From positions 1 through 64,000 of the forward strand of contig NZ_JAYFUL010000030.1 of assembly GCF_034928825.1 (NCBI RefSeq): a DNA stretch of 64,000 nt, given 5' to 3'. Source of the stretch: Arcicella aquatica. Its GTDB lineage: Bacteria > Bacteroidota > Bacteroidia > Cytophagales > Spirosomataceae. The position numbers and the translations under genes are program-made. Shown here one piece after another: positions 8,717 through 18,588 of the stretch (position 1 is its first letter; every line of letters starts with the position of its first letter). The notes beneath the pieces were generated by a model. The model did not search any database and had not been told where the DNA came from. It was given only the letters and a program-made list of their open reading frames with translations.

Positions 8717-10261
8717 CTAAGCTCCGTTAACTCGTTTATGAATTTGTGTTACTACCGAATTTGCCGACTCCAAAGCACCAGCCATCCAAGCTGTAAGGTG
8801 AGAGGTATGTTCACCTGCTAAATAAATTTCATCATCTGGCTTAATTAAAGAGGGGTAGAAGCGTTTTCTAGCTGATTCGCTGTATTCTGCCCAACCACCT
8901 TTTGAATAATTAATTTTTTGCCAAGCTAATGAAAATGAGTTTTCAAATTCAGTTTTATACTGTGGATGAATTTTTCCACCTTGTTCTAATGCTGCTTTCT
9001 CTCTATCGGCTAAGCTTAGGTTGCCCATTCTTAACGCCCTATCGTGAAAGTTGTAATAACCTTTTAACACTCCTTTTTTACCCATAAAATTATATGAAGG
9101 ATAAAAAATTTGTGTGATATCCATATTGGTTTTAGAAATCCCTCCGAATATGTTATCGTCTTCCTCCCAGAATCTTCTTTTAAATTGTAATCCGATTTTA
9201 CCAGTATTCATATAAGGCACAAAATCAGTGGCTCTACGAATATCCGATGATAAATCAGAGGTAATACTTTTTAAAACAGGCAAAGGGATGGTACAAATAC
9301 AATAATCACCTAAAATCTCTTTAACAGTACCTGTTTTGTCTTTGTAAATAATTTTAACACCAGGCGAGGTTTTTCTTATTTCTTGCACCTCAGCCTGAAA
9401 TTGAATTTTACCTTCTAATCTTTTGGCAAAAGCATAAGGTAAAGCATCCATTCCACCAACAGGTTGTAACATTACGGGTTGTTGATTGAAAGTATATTCA
9501 CCAATATTTGAAAAAGCAGGATGAAAAAGCCCCGATTCAATGATATCATGTAATAAATGTGGTGAGGCTAACTCAGGAGTTTGTTCTCCGTATCCACCTT
9601 GACGTTTATATCCATGCCGTTCAGAACCTTTATACTTCTTCATAATATCCAAATCGCCCTCTTCTTTTAAGTATGCACTTAATTTTTCAAGGTCTTCTTT
9701 GGTTACTTCTTCGTCGAGTGCTTTTTTATCAATTGACTTTGATAACAATTCATAAGTATATCCACGCACGTCAGCATGAATTTCCCTTATTTTAATGGGT
9801 TTGTTTGATAATTTACCAGTTCCTTCTGAATAATAATAAGCTCCTTCATTTACGTTCATGAATATCTCCAAGGGGATATTAAATTCACGGCAATAGTGTA
9901 AAGAAAGCGTATGATTATGTGGAATTCTGGCCGCTCCACCATTATAATAGAGACCTTTATCGAACTTGCAAACCTGTGTAGTGCCTCCAATCTCAGTTTC
10001 TGTCGTTTCCCCTCTTACTGTCCAAACTCTTCCCCCCGGGCGACTTCTTGCTTCTAAAATGGTGACATCATATCCTAATTTTATTAATTCATAAGCACTT
10101 GACATTCCAGCTAAACCAGCACCTAAAATAACAATCTTTTTATTAGCCTTATTTCGCTGTAAATTAAGTGGTTTTGCATTGGCTTCAGGTATTAAGCCGA
10201 AGCCGAGCATGGTTAGGTAACTGGCAGAGCCAGTTTTTTCGATAAAATCTCTTCTTGTCAT
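8717..10261 (-). CDS. Tat-type FAD amine oxidase (flavin monoamine oxidase family)
   Basis: The enzyme of about 514 residues is a GMC-unrelated flavin amine oxidase or L-amino-acid oxidase. It begins with a twin-arginine signal (MTRRDFIEKTG, followed by a hydrophobic stretch), so it should be exported folded with FAD bound. The FAD dinucleotide motif is clear ('VILGAGLAGMSSAYEL', then 'ILEARSRPGGRVW'), and the C-terminal FAD motif reads 'IYLAGEHTSHLTAWMAGALESA'. I start it at the ATG at 10261 because the longer frame uses a TTG three codons earlier. It lies 65 bp after an exported PLP aminotransferase and 28 bp before the Hint-protein gene. The likely substrates are amino acids or amines in the periplasm; the exact one is unknown. 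Confidence 0.85.
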   Translation of the reverse strand: MTRRDFIEKTGSASYLTMLGFGLIPEANAKPLNLQRNKANKKIVILGAGLAGMSSAYELIKLGYDVTILEARSRPGGRVWTVRGETTETEIGGTTQVCKFDKGLYYNGGAARIPHNHTLSLHYCREFNIPLEIFMNVNEGAYYYSEGTGKLSNKPIKIREIHADVRGYTYELLSKSIDKKALDEEVTKEDLEKLSAYLKEEGDLDIMKKYKGSERHGYKRQGGYGEQTPELASPHLLHDIIESGLFHPAFSNIGEYTFNQQPVMLQPVGGMDALPYAFAKRLEGKIQFQAEVQEIRKTSPGVKIIYKDKTGTVKEILGDYCICTIPLPVLKSITSDLSSDIRRATDFVPYMNTGKIGLQFKRRFWEEDDNIFGGISKTNMDITQIFYPSYNFMGKKGVLKGYYNFHDRALRMGNLSLADREKAALEQGGKIHPQYKTEFENSFSLAWQKINYSKGGWAEYSESARKRFYPSLIKPDDEIYLAGEHTSHLTAWMAGALESANSVVTQIHKRVNGA

Positions 10262-10326
10262 CTGTCGCAAATTAGTAACTCCTTGTGAAAGGGATATTTA
10301 ATGCGATTTCACAAGGAATTACAGCA

Positions 10327-11499
10327 CTAAGAAATAACCTTGGTAAAGGCGTCGGCAAATGCCTTCATTTCGTCCATAGTTCCGATTGAAACTCTGCACC
10401 AATGTTGACGATCAAATTCCCATTTTCTAAGCATGACACCTTCTGCTGCCATTTTGGCAAGCATATCAGAGCCTTTCATTTTTAGTGGGAAAATCACGAA
10501 ATTGGCAGATGACGGTATGTATGTATATCCAGCTTTGGTTAAGAATGAATACAAGTATTGTTTTGACTCTTCAGTATTCTTTAAAGTCAATTGTTGAAAT
10601 TCTGTATCTTTAAATGCTGCAATGGCTGCGGCAAAAGAAGGAACAGACATATCAAAACCACCAGAGCAGTATGGTTGAATCATTTTCAGAATCTCTGGTT
10701 TAGCAATCGCATAACCACAACGTAACCCTGCAAAAGCATATAGCTTAGACATCGTACGCAACACTAAAACATTTTTACCTGCTTTTACAGCTGGAATCAT
10801 TGATGCTGTTTTAGGGTCTTTGGCATAATCGATGTAAGCTTCGTCTGAAAGAACAGTGATTTTATCTGAAACCTTATCAATGAAAGCACTAAATGATTCA
10901 CCCGGTAATACAGCACCAATTGGGTTATTAGGATTGGTAACATACACTAAGCTTTGAGAACCATTAATTCTGGCAGCAGTAGCATCTAAATCGTATTGAT
11001 AATCTTTGGTCAAGGGTACTTTTTCCATTGGTACTCTTTCTTCATTGCCAGAAATATAGCATGGGTCACCAACCAGAATCTTTCCTTTTTGCCCATAAGC
11101 AACTAAAGAAGCGGTAAGTAACTCTGAAGAACCAGCACCTAATAAAATATAATTTTCAGGAACACCTTCTTTTTCGGCAATCGCTTTGATTAAATCACCA
11201 CGAAGTTTGAAAGCATATCGGTTTGAATCACCGATGGCACCTATTAATGCTTGTCTAGTTTTTTCTGATGGCCCCCAAGGGTTTTCGTTAGCACTTAATC
11301 TAACAAGCGTTTTGGCAGGTACAGGTATATTAGAATATTCTTGTTCTAGTAAAAACTCAGGGAGAAGGCTATATTGTAGTTCTTGTCTAACTACAGGGTT
11401 AGCAGCAGCTTTTTGGATGAATGCACTGGCTGTACTTAAACCAGCGGTTGCAAAAAGACTTTTTTTAAGCCAGTTACGGCGATTCAGATTCGATGACAT
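10327..11499 (-). CDS. Exported PLP aminotransferase, histidinol-phosphate type
   Basis: This protein of about 390 residues is a fold-type I class I/II aminotransferase, closest in pattern to histidinol-phosphate aminotransferases. Visible motifs include 'RLSANENPWGPSE', 'LLGAGSSELL', 'VYVTNPNNPIGAVLP', 'LSDEAYIDYA' and the PLP-lysine segment 'RTMSKLYAFAGLRCGYA'. Unusually for this family it begins with a twin-arginine-like leader (NRRNWLKKSLF followed by a hydrophobic stretch and 'AAANP'), so it is probably periplasmic. The start is set at the ATG at 11499; the longer frame opens with TTG. It is the first gene of a three-gene unit with the amine oxidase and Hint protein. A dedicated histidine-biosynthesis role is unlikely given the export signal and context. 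Confidence 0.8.
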   Translation of the reverse strand: MSSNLNRRNWLKKSLFATAGLSTASAFIQKAAANPVVRQELQYSLLPEFLLEQEYSNIPVPAKTLVRLSANENPWGPSEKTRQALIGAIGDSNRYAFKLRGDLIKAIAEKEGVPENYILLGAGSSELLTASLVAYGQKGKILVGDPCYISGNEERVPMEKVPLTKDYQYDLDATAARINGSQSLVYVTNPNNPIGAVLPGESFSAFIDKVSDKITVLSDEAYIDYAKDPKTASMIPAVKAGKNVLVLRTMSKLYAFAGLRCGYAIAKPEILKMIQPYCSGGFDMSVPSFAAAIAAFKDTEFQQLTLKNTEESKQYLYSFLTKAGYTYIPSSANFVIFPLKMKGSDMLAKMAAEGVMLRKWEFDRQHWCRVSIGTMDEMKAFADAFTKVIS

Positions 11500-11508
11500 T
11501 TCACACAA

Positions 11509-11934
11509 CGTTTAAGAGTGAATGAATTGATTTAATGATGAAGTTAATAAAGCTTATTACAATACTCAATTAAAACGCTACAAGAAAATTATCTGAACTC
11601 CTACGGGGTGATTAACCCCGTAGAATTCGGAAATTGATTTATATAAGTTGATGAAGTATGATTGTTGTACTATTTTTATTTAAAGGTAATTTAAAGTTTT
11701 TAAAATCAAAATTGATTTGTGTAATTTTTTCGTTTAAAAATGTATTGATAAATGATAATATATTTAAAAACACTTCTTTTTTCGGTGATAAAATTACTAA
11801 TTATTTAAATTACTTTGCAAAAGTACATAAAATAAGTTTTTATTTAAATAGAGGGAAACACTCATTTATATGAAAAATGTTGTACAAAAATAATATTCAT
11901 GACTTCAGTCTATAGACTTTCTTGGTACGTTTTG
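11509..11934. other. Intergenic region with a GC-rich hairpin
   Basis: This AT-rich gap separates the SusD-linked lipoprotein gene from the aminotransferase operon. It holds a perfect 9-bp hairpin, CTACGGGGT/ACCCCGTAG, at 11601-11609 and 11615-11623, about 100 bases before the aminotransferase start. A 12-nt palindrome (AGTCTATAGACT) lies at 11907-11918 after the lipoprotein stop. No reliable coding frame is seen. Confidence 0.6.
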
Positions 11935-12417
11935 TTATTTAACGGATGCTCTTGATAGGCGTGTGAAGGACTGACCTTTGTAACTACCACTCCAATTGAG
12001 AGGAATGCTGTTCCCAGATACTGGTGCAGAAAGTCCTAAGGCTAGCCAAGTTTTCTCAACACTTATTTTACCTTTGGCATCTGTTGTTAGCTCGGCCACT
12101 ACAGCGCCAGTATTACGTAAAGTGATGGTGATTTTAGTATTGGCTACAGGAAGCGAGTCAATTCCTTTTTTATAATCTAAAAGATTGGTCTTGTCTAATT
12201 CAAGGATTCTTGCTGATAAAACCACATTTCCAGTTTTTGTATAACTAATGGTTGGCTCGGTAGCAAAATCTCCAGGGGCAGTTCCATCAATAGCTACTAA
12301 AACAGGAGATACTACTCTTGGTACAAAAGGGTCGTCTACGTTTTTACATGATACCATCGTTAACAATGCAAAAAGAGCTATTAGAATAATTGGGGGTAAT
12401 TTATCTATGTGTTTCAT
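11935..12417 (-). CDS. Small SusCD-linked lipoprotein, unknown
   Basis: The 160-residue protein has a lipoprotein signal (hydrophobic run ending 'LLTMVSC', Cys near residue 24). The mature part has beta-rich stretches such as 'NTKITITLRNTGAVVAELTTDAKGKISVEKTW', suggestive of an Ig-like or fibronectin-like fold, but no named family is recognised. It lies 42 bp after the SusD gene in the same direction and is almost certainly the third gene of that unit. Many SusCD operons carry such an extra surface lipoprotein that helps bind the ligand; that role is inferred from context only. Confidence 0.65.
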   Translation of the reverse strand: MKHIDKLPPIILIALFALLTMVSCKNVDDPFVPRVVSPVLVAIDGTAPGDFATEPTISYTKTGNVVLSARILELDKTNLLDYKKGIDSLPVANTKITITLRNTGAVVAELTTDAKGKISVEKTWLALGLSAPVSGNSIPLNWSGSYKGQSFTRLSRASVK

Positions 12418-12459
12418 GATTGTTCTAATTTAATGTTTAATTCAACTACTGATTTTGCC

Positions 12460-13929
12460 TTATTTTTCTGCCCACCAAAGTTTAGTTTTCATATCATTTG
12501 GTCCGCCGTTTAATTTTTCACCTTCTGCCACATTTTTTGCATTCAACGAATATTCAGAACCAGGATAAGGTAATCTTGTTGGAATGATTGCATTATTTTC
12601 AAAAACAGCTCTAGGGTCTGGCGATGGCATAACAGGATACCCCGTTCTGCGATACTCCGTCCAAGCTTCAATACCTTGTCCGAATAATGAAATCCACTTT
12701 TGATCCAATATTTTTTCCCGTGTTGCTGTTCCCAACTTTGTAATTAAATCGCTAGCACCTGTGATGCCAAATTGTGAAAACGACGCCGTAATACCTTTTT
12801 CAAAATACGATTGAGCATCTCCTGTAATATCACCGTCAATGCTAGCCTCCGCCAAAATAAATTGCAATTCAGAATAGGTCATGATTACTTCGGGCGAAGC
12901 CGCAGCCGTAAAAAATGTTCCGATGGTTGAACTACTTTCAAGATAAGTTGTAGCGATAGCATCTGGCAAGCCATTGGCATGACCTTCATATTTACCTGAT
13001 TTATTAGGGTTACCGAATACTTTAATTCTAGCATCACTTACACCATTCATTTTATCAACTAGCGTTTTACTTAAATTCCAGTCGGTTCTACCATCTTGGA
13101 TAAGTACCTGATTCCATTCGTTATTACTTGGTAAAATGGTAGTACATTTTAAAGAAGCATTATCATCGTTGCTTGTGAAGATTGGATATTTAGTAGCATC
13201 TGATAAAATCTCACGCATGATTGCTCTTGACTCAGCAGATTTTTTAGCTGCCTGACGGTTGGCTAAACGCAAACGTAAAGAGTTAGCAAATTTTTTCCAT
13301 TTTAAAATATTCCCACTATAAAGAATATCCCCAGAAACGGCTGGACCAGCTACATTCAATTTTTCATTGGCAACTTTCAAATCTTCAAGCATTCCTGCAT
13401 ACACTTTTTCCATAGAATCGTAAGCAGGCGTATATACAGGGTCTGTTGCTGTACCTTTTAATGCCTCGCTATAAGGAATAGCGCCCCACATATCAGTGAT
13501 GATAGAGAATGTCCAAGTACGCATTACCAAAGCAACCCCTTCATAGTTGGCGTTCGGAGCAGTTCCTTTTTCTCCGGAAATAACCATGATTCTATTGAAG
13601 TTTGATTGCGCATCATTAAAAAAGCCTTTCCAGTTGTTTAATGGCAATGCTTGCGAAATACCATAGTTGTCGCCTTCGTTTGAATAAATATTTCTTGTAA
13701 GATGTTGTACCCAAAGTGCTGCACCATCCAAGTTTATTCTTTCAAAACGGGTTCTATGTCCCCAGTAGCGGTCGATGGAGCTTTCAATACCTGTTGGTAA
13801 AAGAAACTGTGGGGTAATCGACGACGGGTTGTTGGGGTCAACATTCATTTTGTCGAAAGTACTCGTGCAAGACCCTGACCCTAAAATAATGCAGGCAGCC
13901 AGAAGGTATATTTTGCTATATTTTCTCAT
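12460..13929 (-). CDS. SusD/RagB-family outer-membrane lipoprotein
   Basis: The 489-residue protein is the ligand-binding partner of the adjacent SusC transporter. It has a lipoprotein signal (Cys near residue 21, 'GSGSCTSTFD') followed by 'MNVDPNNPSSITPQFLLPTG', the characteristic N-terminus of the SusD-like 2 subgroup. A helical middle region ('AMRTWTFSIITDMWGAIPYSEAL'-type TPR helices) and C-terminal 'WISLFGQGIEAWTEYRRTGYP' and 'RLPYPGSEYSLN' also match that family. It starts 90 bp after the SusC gene and is co-directional. The imported nutrient is unknown; no glycosidase or peptidase lies nearby to suggest one, but the next genes encode exported amino-acid enzymes. Confidence 0.92.
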   Translation of the reverse strand: MRKYSKIYLLAACIILGSGSCTSTFDKMNVDPNNPSSITPQFLLPTGIESSIDRYWGHRTRFERINLDGAALWVQHLTRNIYSNEGDNYGISQALPLNNWKGFFNDAQSNFNRIMVISGEKGTAPNANYEGVALVMRTWTFSIITDMWGAIPYSEALKGTATDPVYTPAYDSMEKVYAGMLEDLKVANEKLNVAGPAVSGDILYSGNILKWKKFANSLRLRLANRQAAKKSAESRAIMREILSDATKYPIFTSNDDNASLKCTTILPSNNEWNQVLIQDGRTDWNLSKTLVDKMNGVSDARIKVFGNPNKSGKYEGHANGLPDAIATTYLESSSTIGTFFTAAASPEVIMTYSELQFILAEASIDGDITGDAQSYFEKGITASFSQFGITGASDLITKLGTATREKILDQKWISLFGQGIEAWTEYRRTGYPVMPSPDPRAVFENNAIIPTRLPYPGSEYSLNAKNVAEGEKLNGGPNDMKTKLWWAEK

Positions 13930-14019
13930 GTTTTAATAATCTTTTTAAATGAATCCAAGCATTGTAAGTTAGGTTAAATACAATCCTCAGAATGATTAAA
14001 GTTTATCGTCAGGTTATGC

Positions 14020-17000
14020 CTAGAAGCTAAAAGATAAGTTAGCGCCTAAACTTCTTGTTGAAGGTAATTCTCCGTAACCAAAGCCTTGCTTGTTACCACC
14101 GTTGGCATCAATTTCTGGGTCTTGGTGCGGATGATTTTTGAATATCATCAAGACGTTACGACCAACTGCTGAAATTTTTGCTGATTGAAAGCCAAGCTTT
14201 TTAACAAGGGCTGTAGGGAGCTTATAGCCGAATGATACCTCACGAAGTTTTACATAGCTACCGTCAAAAATAGCGGCTTCATGATAACGACGTGGGTTGT
14301 TGTAGCCATAGTATTGGTTGGCACTCACGATGATGTCGTTGGGTGCATATACCTTTGTTCCATCTGGATTAGTAGATACTACCATAACGCCCTTGCCAAT
14401 TACGCCTTCTTCACGACCAATGGCTGTTTCTGCATACTGACCCGTCCAACGTGCATTAGCCGTTCCTTCATCGAAAATATCACCCCCCATACGTACATCA
14501 ATCAGCGTAGCTAATGAGAAGTTTTTATAAGAAAATGTGTTAGTGAAACCACCTATCCAATCAGGCTGAATATTACCTAATATTTTTTGCGTTGTTGAAA
14601 GCTGTGGCAAACCATTAACCATCAGTAATTGTCCGTCTGGAGCTCTCTCAAAACCATAGCCATATAATGTTCCGTAAGGCTGTCCAACCCTAGCTTCTGA
14701 CGTTAAACCGCGACGCTCATTCAAAATATAGGTAGTCAATCCTTCTGCTAATTCAACCACTTTGTTTCTGTTACGAGCGAAATTGAAGCTTACATCCCAA
14801 CCAAAACCATTCAAGAGTTTCAATGGAGTACCCGAAAGGGTAATTTCAATACCTGAATTGGTGATTTGACCAGCATTCAAAATACGAGTATTGTAGCCCG
14901 AAGCTTTTGAGATTTCTACACCAAGAATTTGGTTCTTGGTTTTTTGTTCATAATAAGTAAGGTCTAAATTTAATTTCCCTTTGAATAAGCGGAGGTCTAA
15001 ACCAGCTTCAAGTCCAGTAGTAATTTCGGGCTTAAGGGTTGAGTTAGAAATAGTAGTGTTTTCTGCAAATTCAGGCGTCGCTCCGTTCCATGAAGTACCA
15101 GCACGATAGGTTTGAGAAAGCTGATAAGGGTCTGCATCGTTACCTACCTGTGCTAAACTGAAACGAGCCTTACCGAATGAAAGTACATCGCCTTTTATTC
15201 CTTCTATTAAGTCTGTAAACACTGCACTCAATGAAGCTGACGGGTAAAAGTATGACCTATTGTTGGCAGGAAGCGTAGATGACCAATCGTTACGAGCGGT
15301 TAAATCTAAGAAAATGGCATTCTTGAACCCTAAATTAACAGAACCAAAGGCACTTTGCACTTCACTTTTGGTAATAGTAGAAGCAATGGTGTTTTGGCTT
15401 GGCACGGCATTACCAGCATTATACAATCCATCAATTACTAATTCACCTACATACAAATAATTCCTTTTATAATAGTTTGTTCTTACAATTCCTCCGACTT
15501 GTGCATTAATAGAGAAATCTTTATTAACGTTTGTGTTATACGTTAATATCGCATCTGTGTTGGTTTCTTGTCTACGAAGTACTTCCTCTGAGAAACGACC
15601 AGGGGTACGGTTCCCATTTCTTACTCTTTCAAAATTGACAATATTGATACGTGTATCAGACCAAACATCGGTTCCCGTTCTTAGCATTACACTCAACGAA
15701 GGCAATATTTTGTAGTTGAAGGCAATGTTACCCACTAGGCGATCTTTGTCATTAGAATAAGGCAGTTTTTCTTGTGTATAATATGGGTTAGTAAAGAAAG
15801 TATGTTGCCAGTTTGGTGGGTCGCTATCAGGTAGTTTTCCTGCAACGGCACGCTGAATATGTGTACCAGTGTACGACTGCCAGTCACGTAGTTGGTCCCA
15901 CGAAACGTGTCTATGCGACCAGATAAATTCCTGCCCAGAAGCATAACTACGGTTATCAGCCCAAGACTTAACATATTCGGCAGATAGTGTTACGTTAAAT
16001 TTGTTTGTAAAGTTGTACCCAGAGTTGAATTTGAAGTTATTACGGTGAAAATCATTGAAATACATAATTCCTTTTTGGTCAAGATGACCTAATGATAAGC
16101 GAAAATTACCCTTTTCGTTCCCCCCTGAAACAGCCACATTGTTTGTAAAAGCCGTACCAGTTTGCCAGAATTCTTGGTAATTATTAGGTTGCGGTGTAAG
16201 TGGTGCAACATCTTTGCCTGTCCACCATTGACGCACTAAACGACCATCCATTGGCGCACCCCAGCTTTCATCAGTACCTTCTGTACCACTTAATGGAGCA
16301 TTTGGACCATAGGCGGCTCTGTATTGAGCAATCTCTGTAGGGTCTGTGATAGAACCACTCCAACCATCATTATACCAAGTACGGTAACCATTACCACCGC
16401 CATAAGTATTTTGAAAATTGGGTGAAATAAAGGGTCTTTCTGCTACGAAATTCGAGTTTACCTCAACCCCGATGCCTTTCATCCCAGCACCGTTTTTGGT
16501 AGTAATCAAAATAACCCCATTGGCCGCTCTAGAACCATAAAGTGCTGCCGCATTTGGTCCTTTTAATACCGCAATATCTTTGATGTTATCAGGATTTACT
16601 TCTGATAATCCAGAACCAAATTGTTTGTCGAAAGATTGTTGAATAGGTACGCCATCAATAACCACCAAAGGTTGGTTGTTACCAGAAACGGATGAAGAAC
16701 CACGAATCTGGATAGTAGCAGCAGCCCCTGGCCCTGAGCTAGTATTTACCCTGAACCCTGCTATTTTACCAGAAAGCCCATTAGCTACGTTTGAAGACCT
16801 TGCTTCTGTAACACTCTCACCTTTAAGTTGTTGCTGTGAGAAACCTAGTGCTTTTTTGTCTCGCTGAACACCTAGTGCTGTAACAACTACTTCGCTGAGT
16901 TGCATAATATCAGGTTTCATTTTTACAGAAATGGATGTCTGCGAACCCACGGGTACTTCATAAGGTGCCATCCCTACGAAAGTAAAAACCAATACATCTT

Positions 17001-17199
17001 TAGATTGACACGCTATGCTAAATTTACCTTCACTACTTGTATTTGTACCGCTTGTAGTTCCTTTGATTAATACGGTTACTCCGGGCATTGGAGCTCCATC
17101 TTCAGAAGAAGTGACCGTACCTGTCACACTTTGTTTTTGAGAAAAGACCGTGGACGAAACCAACAGTATTCCCCATAAGAAGAGTAAAGTTTTGTTCAT
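14020..17199 (-). CDS. SusC/RagA-family TonB-linked outer-membrane transporter
   Basis: This 1059-residue protein begins with a Sec signal (ending 'STVFSQ'), then a carboxypeptidase-regulatory-like beta-sandwich ('VTGTVTSSEDGAPMPGVTVLIKGT', residues about 24-105). The SusC signature region and plug domain follow ('GLSGKIAGFRVN', 'QIRGSSSVSGNNQPLVVIDG', 'DIAVLKGPNAAALYGSRAANGVILITTK', about 115-245), and then a long beta-barrel to the C-terminal 'LGANLSFSF', which ends in Phe as expected for BAM insertion. It heads the SusC-SusD-lipoprotein unit. It should import a ligand larger than porins admit, using TonB and ExbBD encoded elsewhere. No anti-sigma/ECF pair is adjacent. Confidence 0.93.
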   Translation of the reverse strand: MNKTLLFLWGILLVSSTVFSQKQSVTGTVTSSEDGAPMPGVTVLIKGTTSGTNTSSEGKFSIACQSKDVLVFTFVGMAPYEVPVGSQTSISVKMKPDIMQLSEVVVTALGVQRDKKALGFSQQQLKGESVTEARSSNVANGLSGKIAGFRVNTSSGPGAAATIQIRGSSSVSGNNQPLVVIDGVPIQQSFDKQFGSGLSEVNPDNIKDIAVLKGPNAAALYGSRAANGVILITTKNGAGMKGIGVEVNSNFVAERPFISPNFQNTYGGGNGYRTWYNDGWSGSITDPTEIAQYRAAYGPNAPLSGTEGTDESWGAPMDGRLVRQWWTGKDVAPLTPQPNNYQEFWQTGTAFTNNVAVSGGNEKGNFRLSLGHLDQKGIMYFNDFHRNNFKFNSGYNFTNKFNVTLSAEYVKSWADNRSYASGQEFIWSHRHVSWDQLRDWQSYTGTHIQRAVAGKLPDSDPPNWQHTFFTNPYYTQEKLPYSNDKDRLVGNIAFNYKILPSLSVMLRTGTDVWSDTRINIVNFERVRNGNRTPGRFSEEVLRRQETNTDAILTYNTNVNKDFSINAQVGGIVRTNYYKRNYLYVGELVIDGLYNAGNAVPSQNTIASTITKSEVQSAFGSVNLGFKNAIFLDLTARNDWSSTLPANNRSYFYPSASLSAVFTDLIEGIKGDVLSFGKARFSLAQVGNDADPYQLSQTYRAGTSWNGATPEFAENTTISNSTLKPEITTGLEAGLDLRLFKGKLNLDLTYYEQKTKNQILGVEISKASGYNTRILNAGQITNSGIEITLSGTPLKLLNGFGWDVSFNFARNRNKVVELAEGLTTYILNERRGLTSEARVGQPYGTLYGYGFERAPDGQLLMVNGLPQLSTTQKILGNIQPDWIGGFTNTFSYKNFSLATLIDVRMGGDIFDEGTANARWTGQYAETAIGREEGVIGKGVMVVSTNPDGTKVYAPNDIIVSANQYYGYNNPRRYHEAAIFDGSYVKLREVSFGYKLPTALVKKLGFQSAKISAVGRNVLMIFKNHPHQDPEIDANGGNKQGFGYGELPSTRSLGANLSFSF

Positions 17200-17887
17200 A
17201 AATATTAGTTGTTATATGGTTGGTAATCTAATAATGCAATCGTGATTCAATAATGGAAATAGGATATCAGGCCAGAGATTTTGACATCAAAGGCAATGGT
17301 AAATTGGTAGTTAAGATTTTTAAATCAATAGGAACAGCCACACCACTTTGTAAAGGAAAGTGGGGAATTGTGATTTAATAAAATTGTATAAGTTGAAGTG
17401 TTGTTTTTGGAAAGTACTCTATTAAATAAAGGAATTAGTTATTTTGACTTTTGGAAGTCGGGAAATGGTATTCTTTTAGTTTGTTGGTTTTATGTATGAG
17501 AAATTATACTTAATGTAAAATTCAAAGAGTTTTATAGAAATGCTAAATAGCCATTTTTTATTTCGCTTTTTATTTATTTCTAAGTACGATTATAATGAAT
17601 TTATTTAAAATACCAAACATAATTCCATGAATTTTTCAAATACAGCGTTAAAAAAATAATTTATTATTTAAAATTTTATAATAAATATAATGTTTCTAAG
17701 AGGGGTGAAGATCATTTAATAAAATGATAATTCTTATTTTTTTGATTGATGGTATAAATATCCATTTATTCATGATGAGATGTGTTAGTGTAAACTACTT
17801 AATTATCAAGAAGATATATATTGTTTATTTAACCAATCGAATTTTCGATTATATTGTATTTCGAATACATAAACAAAAACAATATTT
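17200..17887. other. Divergent upstream region of susC-like and yfiT-like genes
   Basis: This 688-bp AT-rich gap separates two divergently transcribed genes and must hold both promoters. I found no convincing TTTG/TAnnTTTG promoter pair, riboswitch, RNA gene or coding frame in it. Confidence 0.5.
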
Positions 17888-18430
17888 ATGGAAAATCTAT
17901 CCTTAGAACAATTGCGTTATCCGATTGGAATATTTAGTAAGCCCGATGAAATTACAGATGATTTATTGAAATCTTGGATTGATGATATCTCTGAACTACC
18001 TACCTTACTTAAAAAATCAGTTGAAGGACTGACCGAAGAACAGCTAGCATTGCCATATCGCCCAGAAGGCTGGACCATCCGTCAGGTGATTAATCATGTG
18101 GCAGATTCACACATGAATGCCTATTGTCGTTTTAAATTAGCCCTGACCGAAGAGGCTCCTACTATCAGACCTTACGAAGAACAATTTTGGGCAGAATTAG
18201 AAGATGGGAAAAATGGGTCTATAGAATGGTCTTTGACGCTCCTAGAAGTACTACATAAGCGATGGATTATGATGCTAGAATCGCTGACAGCAGAACAATT
18301 TGAAAGAACATTTATTCATCCTGCCACAATGCACGCCAATAGTCTTCGTACAGTTACAGGTATGTATTCATGGCATGGGAGGCATCATACCGCCCATATT
18401 ACCGAACTAAGAAAACGAATGGAAATATAG
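17888..18430 (+). CDS. DinB/YfiT-family putative metal-dependent thiol transferase
   Basis: The 180-residue protein belongs to the DinB-like four-helix family, closest in sequence pattern to Bacillus YfiT/BstA. It carries 'LRYPIGIF', 'YRPEGWTIRQVINHVADSHMNAY' and 'MYSWHGRHHTAHI'. The three metal-binding histidines expected for the family correspond to H70, H163 and H167. In Bacillus such proteins are bacillithiol S-transferases that conjugate thiols to electrophiles, and several Bacteroidota make bacillithiol. The exact substrate here is not known. The gene is followed about 150 bp later by a nucleoside transporter gene, with no clear functional link. Confidence 0.85.
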   Translation: MENLSLEQLRYPIGIFSKPDEITDDLLKSWIDDISELPTLLKKSVEGLTEEQLALPYRPEGWTIRQVINHVADSHMNAYCRFKLALTEEAPTIRPYEEQFWAELEDGKNGSIEWSLTLLEVLHKRWIMMLESLTAEQFERTFIHPATMHANSLRTVTGMYSWHGRHHTAHITELRKRMEI

Positions 18431-18588
18431 TTTTATGAAAAAAGAGAGGAGGTGAATCTTGTTAAAATACAAAAAATAGCCATGAGGTTGTTTTAGTTTT
18501 CAGCATTTATCGCCTTTCATCTTTTTTCTCTTATCTTTAACCTTTCATTCAACAACCACTTTAAAGATTTGGTATTAACCCTTTGTAC

